Shown piece by piece: positions 35,979-44,903 of a DNA stretch of 64,000 bases; position 1 is the stretch's first letter; the number at the start of each line of letters is the position of its first letter. The stretch lies in the NCBI GenBank assembly GCA_947503785.1, contig CANNFB010000005.1, positions 62,001 to 126,000 of the forward strand, written 5' to 3'. This DNA comes from an uncultured Campylobacterales bacterium (GTDB taxonomy: Bacteria > Campylobacterota > Campylobacteria > Campylobacterales > Arcobacteraceae). A model generated the notes under the pieces. It searched no databases and was not told where the DNA came from. It worked only from the letters and a program-made list of their open reading frames with translations. The position numbers were made by a program, and so were the translations under genes.

Positions 35979-36721
35979 AATCTAATTCCTTCTTCATAAT
36001 ATTTTTTAAATGATAATCTAGGTTTTACAACAATTGCAGCTTGGTTTGCTGGACATAATTCTTCACAAACACCACATCCAATACAACCTTCATAAATTTC
36101 AGGTTTCATTCCACCATTTTTATCAGGAACCATTGCTATAGCACCATTCGAATTTGGAATTGGACACATATCTGCACATATAGTACATGGTTTATCTTCA
36201 AATGTATCTAGCTTTTCTAAAATATCTCTTTCAAGCTTAGTTATATTTCTTTGGTCATTTGTAAAGTCATGAATTCTTTTACTATGACCTTTTGGCACTG
36301 GAGTATTTGTAATTGCAATACATTTATTTGGAAATTCTAATACAGCAATTCCCATTTTTATATCTTCTGGTTTTTCACAATTATGGTCAAGTGCACCTGT
36401 TGGGCATGCTAAAACACAAGGTACTGCTGAACAAGCATAACATCCTCGCTCTCTTGCATCTATATAAGGTGTTCCAACACCATGACCTGTTGCGAAGTCT
36501 GCTAGTTTTATAGAATGATAGGGACAAACTTGTAAACATTGTCCACACTTAATACATAAAGCAAGAAACTCTTTTTCATCAACAGCACCTGGTGGTCTTA
36601 AATTCATTTGTGCTCTTAAAGCATAAGGGCTAACAGCAATTCCACCTCCAAGGGCAACAGCGAGCATTCCTAATGTTGAAAACTTTATAAAATTTCTTCT
36701 GTCTTTTTTTAATTTTTCCAT
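35975..36721 (-). CDS. nosG: NosG, NapG-type periplasmic ferredoxin
   Basis: A 248-residue iron-sulfur protein with a twin-arginine-type N-terminus ('DRRNFIKFSTLGMLAVAL'), so probably exported folded by Tat. Four cysteine groups for 4Fe-4S clusters are visible, among them 'CIKCGQCLQVCPYHS', 'CPTGALDHNC', 'CTICADMCPIPN' and 'CIGCGVCEELCPAN'. With NosH it should form a quinol-oxidising module for N2O respiration. Confidence 0.9.
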   Translation of the reverse strand: MEKLKKDRRNFIKFSTLGMLAVALGGGIAVSPYALRAQMNLRPPGAVDEKEFLALCIKCGQCLQVCPYHSIKLADFATGHGVGTPYIDARERGCYACSAVPCVLACPTGALDHNCEKPEDIKMGIAVLEFPNKCIAITNTPVPKGHSKRIHDFTNDQRNITKLERDILEKLDTFEDKPCTICADMCPIPNSNGAIAMVPDKNGGMKPEIYEGCIGCGVCEELCPANQAAIVVKPRLSFKKYYEEGIRL

Positions 36722-36731
36722 AATAAAACCT

Positions 36732-37943
36732 TTACATCTTCAATTTTGGTTCTTTATCTTCTAAAAGAAAAACGGGTTGAGAAAAAGGTGCTAATTTAGA
36801 AAGAAAATTTAGAAGTGAGATTACAGGGGAACCGTAAAAGAATTTTACGTCTTTATTATACATCCATAATTGATCTGCATATTGGAATACTTTGTGTGAA
36901 GTATCTCCAATATTATTGCCATCTTTATCGAACCCTTCGTAATTATCCCAAAAGTTTCCAAGAATTTCATTTTCATTTGTCTTAGCACCTCTACTATCAT
37001 TTACGATATCTTCAATATTTCCTAAAATCATATTTTCCTTGATTACATTATTTTCACTAATCGAGTGAAAATGTAATGCTTCTGAATTATATAAAATCTT
37101 ATTTCTATTTATCCAGTTTTTCGTATCAGGTTCAAAAGGAGATCTATCAATATATATACCTTGTGCACAATAAAGAATAGTATTATCTTCAAGAGTGAAA
37201 TTAGATACATCTTTTAATCCAATACCCATTCCCGTAGCACCTTGTGAACTTTGAATAGTATTACCTGTAGCAATTGTATCTTTGCTATACATAAAGAAAA
37301 TTCCAACAGAATTTAGTTTATACGTATTGTTTTTAACTATATTTTTACCTGCATACATAAAATGTAGAGAATATCTATTCTGTTCACCATAATTACTTAA
37401 AATCTGATTTCCATGAGAATACCAAACTACCATATCTCTTGATTTAATAAGTTTATTGTTTTTTACAATATTATCATTTGAATACCAAAGTCTAAATCCA
37501 TCTCCACGAAGGCCTAATTCTAAGTCTTTAGAAGTTATATAGTTATTAGAAAAAAGTGAATTATTCGTCATTGCAACATCAATTCCAAATAAAGAATCTT
37601 TGATAATACAATTTGATATTTCAGATTGTTTAGAATTAGATATTTTAATAGCTGCATCTAATCTATCGTGTCTATTTCCACTTCCTACAATTGTAAGGTT
37701 TTTTAAAGTTACATAAGGACCTGTTATTGTAATAACAGTACCTTTTTGTTCCCCATCAATAATAACACCATCTTCTTTTCCAATAATAGTTATTGGTTTA
37801 TCTATCTTAATTGAACCTTTATAAACTCCTTTTGGAAGTTTTAATATAGATCCACTAGGAGCTTTATCTATTGCTTCTTGAAGTAAGTTTGCAGATAAAA
37901 GATTTAAAAAGATAAAAGAAAATGTAATAATTATTTTAAACAT
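36732..37943 (-). CDS. nosD: NosD periplasmic copper-maturation protein
   Basis: A 403-residue exported protein (signal peptide about 1-18) made of right-handed beta-helix repeats (NosD/CASH type), with many 'NNxI..S.' turns, for example 'NCIIKDSLFGIDVAMTNN' and 'YSKDTIATGNTI'. NosD works with NosF and NosY to supply sulfur and/or copper to the CuZ cluster. It lies eight bases after nosB and ten bases before nosG. Confidence 0.92.
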   Translation of the reverse strand: MFKIIITFSFIFLNLLSANLLQEAIDKAPSGSILKLPKGVYKGSIKIDKPITIIGKEDGVIIDGEQKGTVITITGPYVTLKNLTIVGSGNRHDRLDAAIKISNSKQSEISNCIIKDSLFGIDVAMTNNSLFSNNYITSKDLELGLRGDGFRLWYSNDNIVKNNKLIKSRDMVVWYSHGNQILSNYGEQNRYSLHFMYAGKNIVKNNTYKLNSVGIFFMYSKDTIATGNTIQSSQGATGMGIGLKDVSNFTLEDNTILYCAQGIYIDRSPFEPDTKNWINRNKILYNSEALHFHSISENNVIKENMILGNIEDIVNDSRGAKTNENEILGNFWDNYEGFDKDGNNIGDTSHKVFQYADQLWMYNKDVKFFYGSPVISLLNFLSKLAPFSQPVFLLEDKEPKLKM

Positions 37944-37951
37944 TTATAACC

Positions 37952-38734
37952 TTATTGTCCTGATTCTTTCATTGCTTTATTTTTAGCTAATATTGCTAAA
38001 AGACTTAATATCCCAATTGCTAATATGGCATAAAAACCAATTGTTGGGTATGAGTGAGTTGTAAACTGTGCAATTTTACCATCACCAAATACTGTAGGCA
38101 TAAAAGGTTTTATTTTAAATGCACCCCAATCATGTAAATTATGTCCAAACCAATATAACCAATATGAATAATCGGCAATAAATAATATTGGTAATGAAGC
38201 TGGAATAATCATAGCTTTTGTTAAGATTTTTTTATCATATAAAATAAAGAAAACCATAAATAAGGATAATGCTAATAGTGCATAAATACCGATTTCTCGC
38301 TCTAACTGTCCACCTCTCCACATTGGATCCATTCCAACATAGTGATTAATTGTATTCATCTCATGAACTTCCCCTGAAAATCCATCAAAGTGGAAAAATA
38401 CAGGAATGCCATCTGGAAATGCTTCTTTAGGATAATTTGGAGCTTCTAGGGAACAAGACCAAATAGGAAGTGAAGCAACACCGATTTCTGAAGATGTTTC
38501 AATCATTTGCATTAAATCATTGTGAGCTTCTTCTGGTGTTGTTGTACTCTTATATCTTCCTTGATTGTAAAGATTCCAAACTGTAACTGCCATTGGTGAG
38601 ATTTCATCTATTTTCTCGTCATGTATTTTATTTAATGTCCCATGAAAAGTTATCATTGGGAAAGTAAATGCCAGTGTCATAATAATTAATGCAAGTGAGG
38701 CAAATATTTTTGCTTTGATAAAACTTGAATGCAT
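37952..38734 (-). CDS. nosB: NosB membrane protein of the clade II nos cluster
   Basis: A 260-residue membrane protein: one N-terminal helix (about 10-30), a periplasmic region of about 110 residues, then about four helices. By position directly after nosZ and before nosD it is NosB, a protein found with clade II NosZ whose biochemical function is not settled. An FNR-type palindrome lies 106 bases upstream, so nosB may start a second transcript that runs through nosL. Confidence 0.82.
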   Translation of the reverse strand: MHSSFIKAKIFASLALIIMTLAFTFPMITFHGTLNKIHDEKIDEISPMAVTVWNLYNQGRYKSTTTPEEAHNDLMQMIETSSEIGVASLPIWSCSLEAPNYPKEAFPDGIPVFFHFDGFSGEVHEMNTINHYVGMDPMWRGGQLEREIGIYALLALSLFMVFFILYDKKILTKAMIIPASLPILFIADYSYWLYWFGHNLHDWGAFKIKPFMPTVFGDGKIAQFTTHSYPTIGFYAILAIGILSLLAILAKNKAMKESGQ

Positions 38735-38839
38735 TTGATTATCCTTTCTTTTTAAAGTACTAAGTTATAAGTTAAACTTATAAATCATAAGTTAATACTA
38801 ATTATAATGATATATTATCTGAAAGCTAAAATTTTAGTG

Positions 38840-38853
38840 TTGACTCTTATCAA
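38840..38853. promoter_or_regulatory. FNR/CRP-type box upstream of nosB
   Basis: TTGACTCTTATCAA fits TTGA-N6-TCAA. It lies between the nosZ terminator hairpin and nosB, 106 bases before the nosB start. Confidence 0.55.
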
Positions 38854-38856
38854 TAA

Positions 38857-38886
38857 AAAAAGGAAGAATGTTACTTCTTCCTTTTT
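38857..38886 (-). terminator. Terminator after nosZ
   Basis: AAAAAGGAAGAA / TTCTTCCTTTTT is a 12-bp stem with a 6-base loop, and a T-run follows on the minus strand. It lies 22 bases after the nosZ stop. It would end or stabilise the nosZ message apart from the accessory genes. Confidence 0.8.
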
Positions 38887-38908
38887 AAATTCTTGATAAT
38901 ATCTACTT

Positions 38909-41506
38909 CTAGAATAGGTTGGCGTTTTGGTCAATCCATTTTAAATATTCAATAATATCTTTTGTTTCTTTTTCACTCATATTTTGATCAGGCATTTTTA
39001 AATTGAAGTAATCAATCATACCTTTTACATAAGGGTCTTCATACATAGTTTCTGGGTGCATAATAAATTTACTAACCCATTTTTCACCATTTTCATGTCT
39101 TTGTAATACACCAGTTAAATCAGGTCCTGAAGAAACTTTTCCTATTACGTGACAACCATTACATCCACCTTCCGCAAATGCAACTGCACCACGAGCTGCA
39201 GCATCACTTTGTTTAGTAGAAATTTTTGTAACTAATGTATCTTTTGCTCTAATTCCAACGTCAGCAGTTTTAACCATTAATTGCCAAATCATACCTTCAT
39301 GTAGAACAGCTTTTTCAACATCACCGGCTTTTAAAGCAGCATCTGATTTTTTCTTTTCTGCTGGAATTTGTCCATATTGATCAAATGCATCAGTTACTAA
39401 ATCTGCAACAGTTTGATGTTTATCAAAACCATTAGCTTTTAAGAATGCAACAACTGATTGAATAACAGAATCAGTAGCAGCATTTACAGCAACTGCTTTG
39501 TCATATTCAGCTTTTAATTCTTCAGGACTCATAGTTTTCATTTTCATTTTTTGAGCACTAATATATGTTTTATTTGGATCTTTAACCATCATATATCCCA
39601 TCATCTCTAAGTGAAGAGCTGAACAGAATTCTGTACAATAGTAAGGGAATACACCTTCAATATCTGCTGTAAACTCCATAGTTGTAGTTTCACCTGGTTC
39701 TAATGAAGCATGTTGATCAAATCCACCAATAGTAAATCCATGTGTTTCATCTTGAGCACGCTCTAGATTTGTCATATGCATAGTTACTAAATCACCTTTA
39801 TTAACTGTGATTCTTTCAGGATTAATATGAGATCTTACAAATGTAGCATAAATAGTTACATGATTTCCATCTCTTTCAATTCTTTCTTGACCTGCTAAAG
39901 TTTTACCAATATGTTGTTTACCAGTTTTAGAGTTTGTACCCATTTTGTATCTTACATGTGGGTGCAGTTTAGAAGCTCTAATTGCTACTGCTTGATGTGG
40001 TTCACCTAAAGGTAAAGGCATATCAACTAGTAAATCCATAGTCTTACCAGAAATATCAATTAACTGATGATTTTGTGGATGTAAAGGACCAACATTTTGG
40101 AATCTATCAATTGCTAATTTATTTAATGCAATAATATACTCACCTTGAGGATCTGAAGTTTTACCTTCCATACCAGCTAAGTGACCAATGTTGTAGTGAA
40201 CGTTTTCTTTATCTAAAACTTTTAAGTCTTTATAGTTCCATTTTACAACTTGTGAATCAACATATAATGAAGTATAAACTTCTCCATCTACATTTGAATA
40301 CTGTGTATGTAAAGGTCCAAGTCCTAATTCAGCTTGTCCATGTAAAGATTTTTTCATATCTAAAATTGGAATACCATAAGGATCTTTTCCTATAAATTCT
40401 TTATTATCAATTTGTTTTTTAATTTTAGCAAATGAATAAACAGAAGCATGCGTATCTAATTTACCACAAACAATCATATATTTTCCATCAGGAGAAACAT
40501 CAACACCATGAGGTGATTTTGGTTCTGGAATTAAGAATAATGCATTGTTTTTAACAGCAACTTCCATTGGAATAATATTATGACCATTTACTACTTTTAC
40601 GTTTTTAGGGTCTTTTGCAACTTCTGCAAGTTTTTGCCAGTTATATACGTGTAAAAAGTCAGTGTCATTTCTTGACATACCAGCTTCATTTGGTGGATTA
40701 CCTACTTCAATCCCACCTGTATACATTTCTGTATTAAATGAGTTAGTAAATCCCCAACCGTAACTTGCACCCTTACCAGCATCAGATAAATCTTGATGAT
40801 ATGGAGGCATTTCTATTGTATAAGAATCTTTAGGTTTTATTCGACCAATTTTATGATCAAATTTCCACATTGTAACTCCACCTCTATACGATTCCTTATA
40901 GTCATCTATTGAATGGTAGTTATTATCATAAGGTGCAGCATACTGTGATGCTTCAATAATATATTCTGAATTTGGTGTGAAGAAAGCTCCACCATGATTT
41001 GATTTAAATACTGGGTTTGGAACAATTTGCTTAGTTTCAAAATCCTCTAAATCAAGAATGGCAATTCTTGGATTAGCTTTATCATTAATTGCTAACCATT
41101 TACCATCATATTTCCCTTCAATCTCTGAAAGTGCAGGGTGATGAGTATCTCCCCAATTTATTTCTCTACCTCTTATATTACCTTGTCTAAGAACAGCTAA
41201 TGAATCTTTATCATAACCGTATCCTTGCCATGGTTCTGGTGTAAATACTGCAATATACTTAAGTATTCTCATTGAAGGAACACCATAAACAATTACTTGT
41301 CCAGATTGCCCACCTGAAGAAAAAACTACATACTTGTCTTTAACCCCTGTAGGATTATATGTTTTTGCGGCTCTAATTACATCAACTTCAGATAAACCTC
41401 TTTCTTTCATAACTTTTGAAAGCTCACCACCTGCTGCACTTAGTGCAGTTGCAGCTAGAGTAGTTCCCAAAAGTAAAGAAGAAATTTTACTAATTACTGG
41501 TTTCAT
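38909..41506 (-). CDS. nosZ: Nitrous oxide reductase NosZ, clade II (Sec-dependent, cytochrome c fusion)
   Basis: An 865-residue periplasmic enzyme that reduces N2O to N2. The signal peptide is of Sec type (SSLLLGTTLAATALSAAG), without twin arginines. A seven-bladed propeller carries CuZ histidines, such as 'GDTHHPALSE' and 'SPHGVDVSPDGKYM'. The cupredoxin domain has the CuA ligands in 'YCTEFCSALHLEMMGYMMV'. A C-terminal monohaem cytochrome c domain ('GGCNGCHVIGKVSSGPDL') is fused on, as in Wolinella cNosZ. An FNR-like box lies about 90 bases upstream and a terminator hairpin follows. Confidence 0.97.
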   Translation of the reverse strand: MKPVISKISSLLLGTTLAATALSAAGGELSKVMKERGLSEVDVIRAAKTYNPTGVKDKYVVFSSGGQSGQVIVYGVPSMRILKYIAVFTPEPWQGYGYDKDSLAVLRQGNIRGREINWGDTHHPALSEIEGKYDGKWLAINDKANPRIAILDLEDFETKQIVPNPVFKSNHGGAFFTPNSEYIIEASQYAAPYDNNYHSIDDYKESYRGGVTMWKFDHKIGRIKPKDSYTIEMPPYHQDLSDAGKGASYGWGFTNSFNTEMYTGGIEVGNPPNEAGMSRNDTDFLHVYNWQKLAEVAKDPKNVKVVNGHNIIPMEVAVKNNALFLIPEPKSPHGVDVSPDGKYMIVCGKLDTHASVYSFAKIKKQIDNKEFIGKDPYGIPILDMKKSLHGQAELGLGPLHTQYSNVDGEVYTSLYVDSQVVKWNYKDLKVLDKENVHYNIGHLAGMEGKTSDPQGEYIIALNKLAIDRFQNVGPLHPQNHQLIDISGKTMDLLVDMPLPLGEPHQAVAIRASKLHPHVRYKMGTNSKTGKQHIGKTLAGQERIERDGNHVTIYATFVRSHINPERITVNKGDLVTMHMTNLERAQDETHGFTIGGFDQHASLEPGETTTMEFTADIEGVFPYYCTEFCSALHLEMMGYMMVKDPNKTYISAQKMKMKTMSPEELKAEYDKAVAVNAATDSVIQSVVAFLKANGFDKHQTVADLVTDAFDQYGQIPAEKKKSDAALKAGDVEKAVLHEGMIWQLMVKTADVGIRAKDTLVTKISTKQSDAAARGAVAFAEGGCNGCHVIGKVSSGPDLTGVLQRHENGEKWVSKFIMHPETMYEDPYVKGMIDYFNLKMPDQNMSEKETKDIIEYLKWIDQNANLF

Positions 41507-41596
41507 ATTGAAACTCCTTTCCTTGTAGATTAGTTTTTTTAATAATTAATTTATTAAAAGAATAACTTATATTACTAGTAAGGGGTGTTTTTAAAA

Positions 41597-41610
41597 ATGA
41601 TATGTATCAA
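41597..41610. promoter_or_regulatory. FNR-type box upstream of nosZ
   Basis: Read on the minus strand, TTGATACATATCAT matches TTGAT-N4-ATCAA at 9 of 10 positions. It lies about 90 bases before the nosZ start, in a 216-base gap that holds no gene. Confidence 0.6.
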
Positions 41611-41722
41611 GAAAGTGTTAATTTAGTGTTAAATCTTGTTACTATTTTGAAATATAGGTGTATTAAAAAGTAACAGTCTATTATATAGTTGAGGATCTAA
41701 AGAAATAAATCCTCAATAGTAA

Positions 41723-42220
41723 TTACATTCTGCCATTAAGTAATTTAATAAGTCCATTACTTACTTCGCTAAATCTAAATACTCTTTTTCCATTTTCCTT
41801 ATTTTTAAAGTTTTGGGCATCTTCTAATGTTTTAAAGACTACTAAATCATCTCCTGCTGGAGATATTTTCCGTGAGCCATAAATATAATATGCCTTTTTT
41901 GCATCAATAACTTCATGAGTTTTAAAATCTGTTACATAAATACTTTCTAGATCGTCTACAGTTTTTGCTCCAAATGGTTTCCATTTGAATTCAGTAAAAT
42001 AAAATTCAAACATTGATTTAGGAGAAGAAAAATATGCAAATTTTTTATTTGAAAATTCAATTTTTGATGCCCATGCAGGGTTTTTATATACTTTTAGTTT
42101 TCTTAGTTCCGTAACAGTTTCTTTATTGAAATCCATGATTTTTTTATCACTATTTGCAAATGATGAAATGGTAAATATTGTACTTGTAATTAAAATTGTA
42201 TTTATTATCTTTTTTAACAT
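41723..42220 (-). CDS. NosL-family protein lacking the metal-binding cysteines
   Basis: A 165-residue exported protein (signal peptide about 1-22, ending SSFA). The C-terminal half has the NosL fold pattern: 'FAYFSSPKSMFEFYF', 'DLESIYVTDFKTHEVIDAKK', 'AYYIYGSRKISPAGDDLVVF'. There is no C-x-x-C motif, and no lipobox cysteine. It lies between nosY and nosZ in the same orientation, so a role in NosZ maturation is likely, but copper binding, if any, must use Met or His. It is 14 bases after nosY. Confidence 0.75.
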   Translation of the reverse strand: MLKKIINTILITSTIFTISSFANSDKKIMDFNKETVTELRKLKVYKNPAWASKIEFSNKKFAYFSSPKSMFEFYFTEFKWKPFGAKTVDDLESIYVTDFKTHEVIDAKKAYYIYGSRKISPAGDDLVVFKTLEDAQNFKNKENGKRVFRFSEVSNGLIKLLNGRM

Positions 42221-42234
42221 CTTATGTGTTCCTT

Positions 42235-43062
42235 TTAAACTAAATCTTTTTTTGAGAATATACTATAACCCAGCATCGCAAAAACAATACCTAAAATAAT
42301 AGGGTATGCAATTGAAAATAATACAAATGTTGAATGCTTAAATGTATCTAATATATAAAAAGCAACAGGACCCATAACAGTAAGTTCTGGATCAAAAAGT
42401 GAAATTGCAGCAACTCTAAATATTTCCATTGGATTTGCTAACGCAATTGCTATAATCATTGACTCTTCAAATCTATTTTGCATCATTAAAGATATTAATG
42501 CAATATCAATAAATGCTAGTAAAAATATCCAGATAAAAAATGAAATACCAAGAGCTACTTCACTTGATTTTACAAATGATGATATAAAAAATGCAATTCC
42601 TAAAAAAGCTGAAGAAAGTGCAAATAATAATCCTGTATATAAAAAGAATATTTCCCAAGGTATGGAAGCTCCAATTACCGCACCATAAACAACGGCAATA
42701 ACCATAGCAAAAAATACAGGTAAAAATACAGTAATAAATCTACCTAAAATTTTCCCCCAATAATATTGTTTTAAAGATATTGGAAATGATAGCATATATT
42801 CTAAAATATGGTTATCTCTATCTCCTGATATTGACCTTACAGTTGTAATAAGTATAAATATTGGAAGTATTACAATAGTAACTTGGATATACATAAGTAA
42901 TAATCTACTTAATCCTGAAAATCCCATAACTTGTGATTCAGTAACTCCAGCTATAAAAAATAGTGCTATCATTCCTCCAAATACAAGTGAATAAACAACA
43001 AACCATTTGGCTCGAAGAGACTCTTTTAAATCTAAATATGCGATAAGTGTTAAATTTTTCAT
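42235..43062 (-). CDS. nosY: ABC-2 type permease NosY
   Basis: A protein of about 275 residues with six membrane helices. It has the ABC-2 permease pattern, including 'SGDRDNHILEYMLSFPISLK' before the third helix. It is the membrane partner of NosF. The ATG at 43062 was chosen for its AAAAGG ribosome site and the usual MKNLTLIA-type start; an upstream in-frame ATG at 43095 would add 11 residues. In Wolinella-type clusters nosY sits between nosF and nosL, whereas here it leads the cluster ahead of the NosL-like gene and nosZ. Confidence 0.88.
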   Translation of the reverse strand: MKNLTLIAYLDLKESLRAKWFVVYSLVFGGMIALFFIAGVTESQVMGFSGLSRLLLMYIQVTIVILPIFILITTVRSISGDRDNHILEYMLSFPISLKQYYWGKILGRFITVFLPVFFAMVIAVVYGAVIGASIPWEIFFLYTGLLFALSSAFLGIAFFISSFVKSSEVALGISFFIWIFLLAFIDIALISLMMQNRFEESMIIAIALANPMEIFRVAAISLFDPELTVMGPVAFYILDTFKHSTFVLFSIAYPIILGIVFAMLGYSIFSKKDLV

Positions 43063-43114
43063 AATGACCTTTTTTATTAAAATGAATTTTAACATATAAC
43101 ATTATTTAATAATG

Positions 43115-43128
43115 TTGACATATATCAA
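43115..43128. promoter_or_regulatory. FNR-type box upstream of nosY
   Basis: TTGACATATATCAA matches TTGAT-N4-ATCAA at 9 of 10 positions. It lies about 53 bases before the nosY start, in the gap to the divergent purH gene. Confidence 0.6.
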
Positions 43129-43212
43129 TACTAATTATTTATTGTAAAAGCTAGTACTAACTAATTGTTTTATATAATCGCAACAATAAAGAATATCAAA
43201 GGGATAATGTAG

Positions 43213-44745
43213 ATGAGAGCATTGATTAGTGTTAGTGATAAAAGTGGTGTTGAAAACTTTGCAAAAGAGTTAGTTGATTTAGGTTATGAGATTATTTCAA
43301 CTGGTGGTACATACAATAAATTAAAAGAAGCAGGAATTGCTGTTATTGAAGCAAATGAAGTTACAAAATTTCCTGAGTGTTTTGAAGGAAGAGTTAAAAC
43401 TTTAAACCCATATATTCATGGCGGTATTTTACATAGACGTGATAAACAATCACATCTTGATGAAGCAAAAGAATTAGGTGTTGAGGGAATTGATTTAGTA
43501 TGTGTAAATTTATACCCATTCAAAGCAGCAATTGAGTCAACTGATGATTATGAAGTAATTATTGAAAACATTGATATTGGTGGTCCTGCAATGGTTAGAT
43601 CTGCTGCTAAGAATCATGATTCTGTAATTATTGTAACTGATGTAATTGATTATGACTTAGTTTTAAACAATCTTAAAAATGATACTAATACTTTTGAATT
43701 TAGACGTGATTTAATGATCAAAGCATATGAGCATACAGCTGCTTATGATTCAATGATTGCAAATTACATGAATAAAAGATTCAATAACGGTATGGGTGCT
43801 AAACAATTCATCGTTGGTGAAAAAGTATTTGATACTAGATATGGTGAAAACCCTCATCAAAAAGGTGCATTGTATGAATTTGATAATCACTTATCAAATA
43901 AATTTATTACTTTAAAAGGTGAAGCATCATTTAACAATATGGGTGATATCTCAGGAGCTGCTAAAATTGCATCTGCTTTTGGTAATGATAATGCTGTATG
44001 TATTGTAAAACATGGTAACCCATGTGGATTTGCTATTAAAAATACTTTATTAGAATCTTATAATCAAGCACTAAGATGTGATCCAATTTCTGCATTTGGT
44101 GGAGTTGTTGCTGTTAATGGTGTTGTTGATTTAGATCTTGCAGTTAAAATGAATGAAATTTTCTTGGAAGTTGTATTTGCAGCTGATTTTACAGCAGAAG
44201 CTGAAGCTGAGTTAAATAAAAAGAAAAGAATTAAATTATTCAAGCAAGGTACTGCAAAGTTAGAAATGGCAAACGATGCCTTTAATTTTAAAATTGTTGA
44301 TGGTGGATTTGTATACCAAGATGCGGATAAAGTTGAAGAGGATGAGGTTAAAAATTCTGAATTAAAATCAACTAGAGTTGCAAGCGAGCAAGAACAAAAA
44401 GATATGGAAATTGCTTATAAATTAGCTTCATTAACAAAATCTAATTGTGTTGTATATGTAAAAAATTCTGCAATGGTTGCTGTTGGTATGGGTATGACTT
44501 CAAGAGTTGATGCTGCAAAAGCTGCTTTAAGAAAAGCAGAAGATTTAGGTATTGATGTATCTGGTTCTGTTTTAGCTTCTGAAGCATTCTTCCCCTTTAG
44601 AGACTCAATTGACTCTGCGCAAGAAGCTGGTGTTAAATGTGTAATTGAACCAGGTGGCTCAATTAGAGATGATGAAATTATAGAAGCTGCAAATGAATTT
44701 GGTATGGCTTTATACTTCTCAGGGAAAAGACACTTTTTACACTAA
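43213..44745 (+). CDS. purH: Bifunctional AICAR transformylase/IMP cyclohydrolase PurH
   Basis: A 510-residue enzyme for the last two steps of IMP synthesis. The N-terminal MGS-like cyclohydrolase domain ('[18 protein letters not shown]', '[14 protein letters not shown]') is followed by the transformylase domain with the catalytic '[11 protein letters not shown]' and the C-terminal '[14 protein letters not shown]'. AAAGGGATAA precedes the ATG. Length is typical. purL is also in the window but about 10 kb away, so the purine genes are dispersed. Confidence 0.97.
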   Translation: MRALISVSDKSGVENFAKELVDLGYEIISTGGTYNKLKEAGIAVIEANEVTKFPECFEGRVKTLNPYIHGGILHRRDKQSHLDEAKELGVEGIDLVCVNLYPFKAAIESTDDYEVIIENIDIGGPAMVRSAAKNHDSVIIVTDVIDYDLVLNNLKNDTNTFEFRRDLMIKAYEHTAAYDSMIANYMNKRFNNGMGAKQFIVGEKVFDTRYGENPHQKGALYEFDNHLSNKFITLKGEASFNNMGDISGAAKIASAFGNDNAVCIVKHGNPCGFAIKNTLLESYNQALRCDPISAFGGVVAVNGVVDLDLAVKMNEIFLEVVFAADFTAEAEAELNKKKRIKLFKQGTAKLEMANDAFNFKIVDGGFVYQDADKVEEDEVKNSELKSTRVASEQEQKDMEIAYKLASLTKSNCVVYVKNSAMVAVGMGMTSRVDAAKAALRKAEDLGIDVSGSVLASEAFFPFRDSIDSAQEAGVKCVIEPGGSIRDDEIIEAANEFGMALYFSGKRHFLH

Positions 44746-44756
44746 AACCTTTGTAT

Positions 44757-44800
44757 GTAAAGATAATTTATAATTTTATAACTTATCTTTACTGTTTTTT
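44757..44800 (+). terminator. Terminator after purH
   Basis: GTAAAGATAA / TTATCTTTAC forms a 10-bp perfect stem with a 16-base AT-rich loop, then TGTTTTTT on the plus strand. Confidence 0.75.
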
Positions 44801-44903
44801 AATAATTATTATATTAAAAAAACTTTCAACTTTTAATTTAATATAATGAAATAAATGCTAAAGTCTAGTACTTTATATAACTTATTAAACTAAAAGGACT
44901 TTC

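Noticed and set aside
41689-41716. Hairpin TTGAGGAT...ATCCTCAA after the NosL-like gene
   Set aside because: Only 8 bp with a 12-base loop and no U-tract; too weak to call a terminator.
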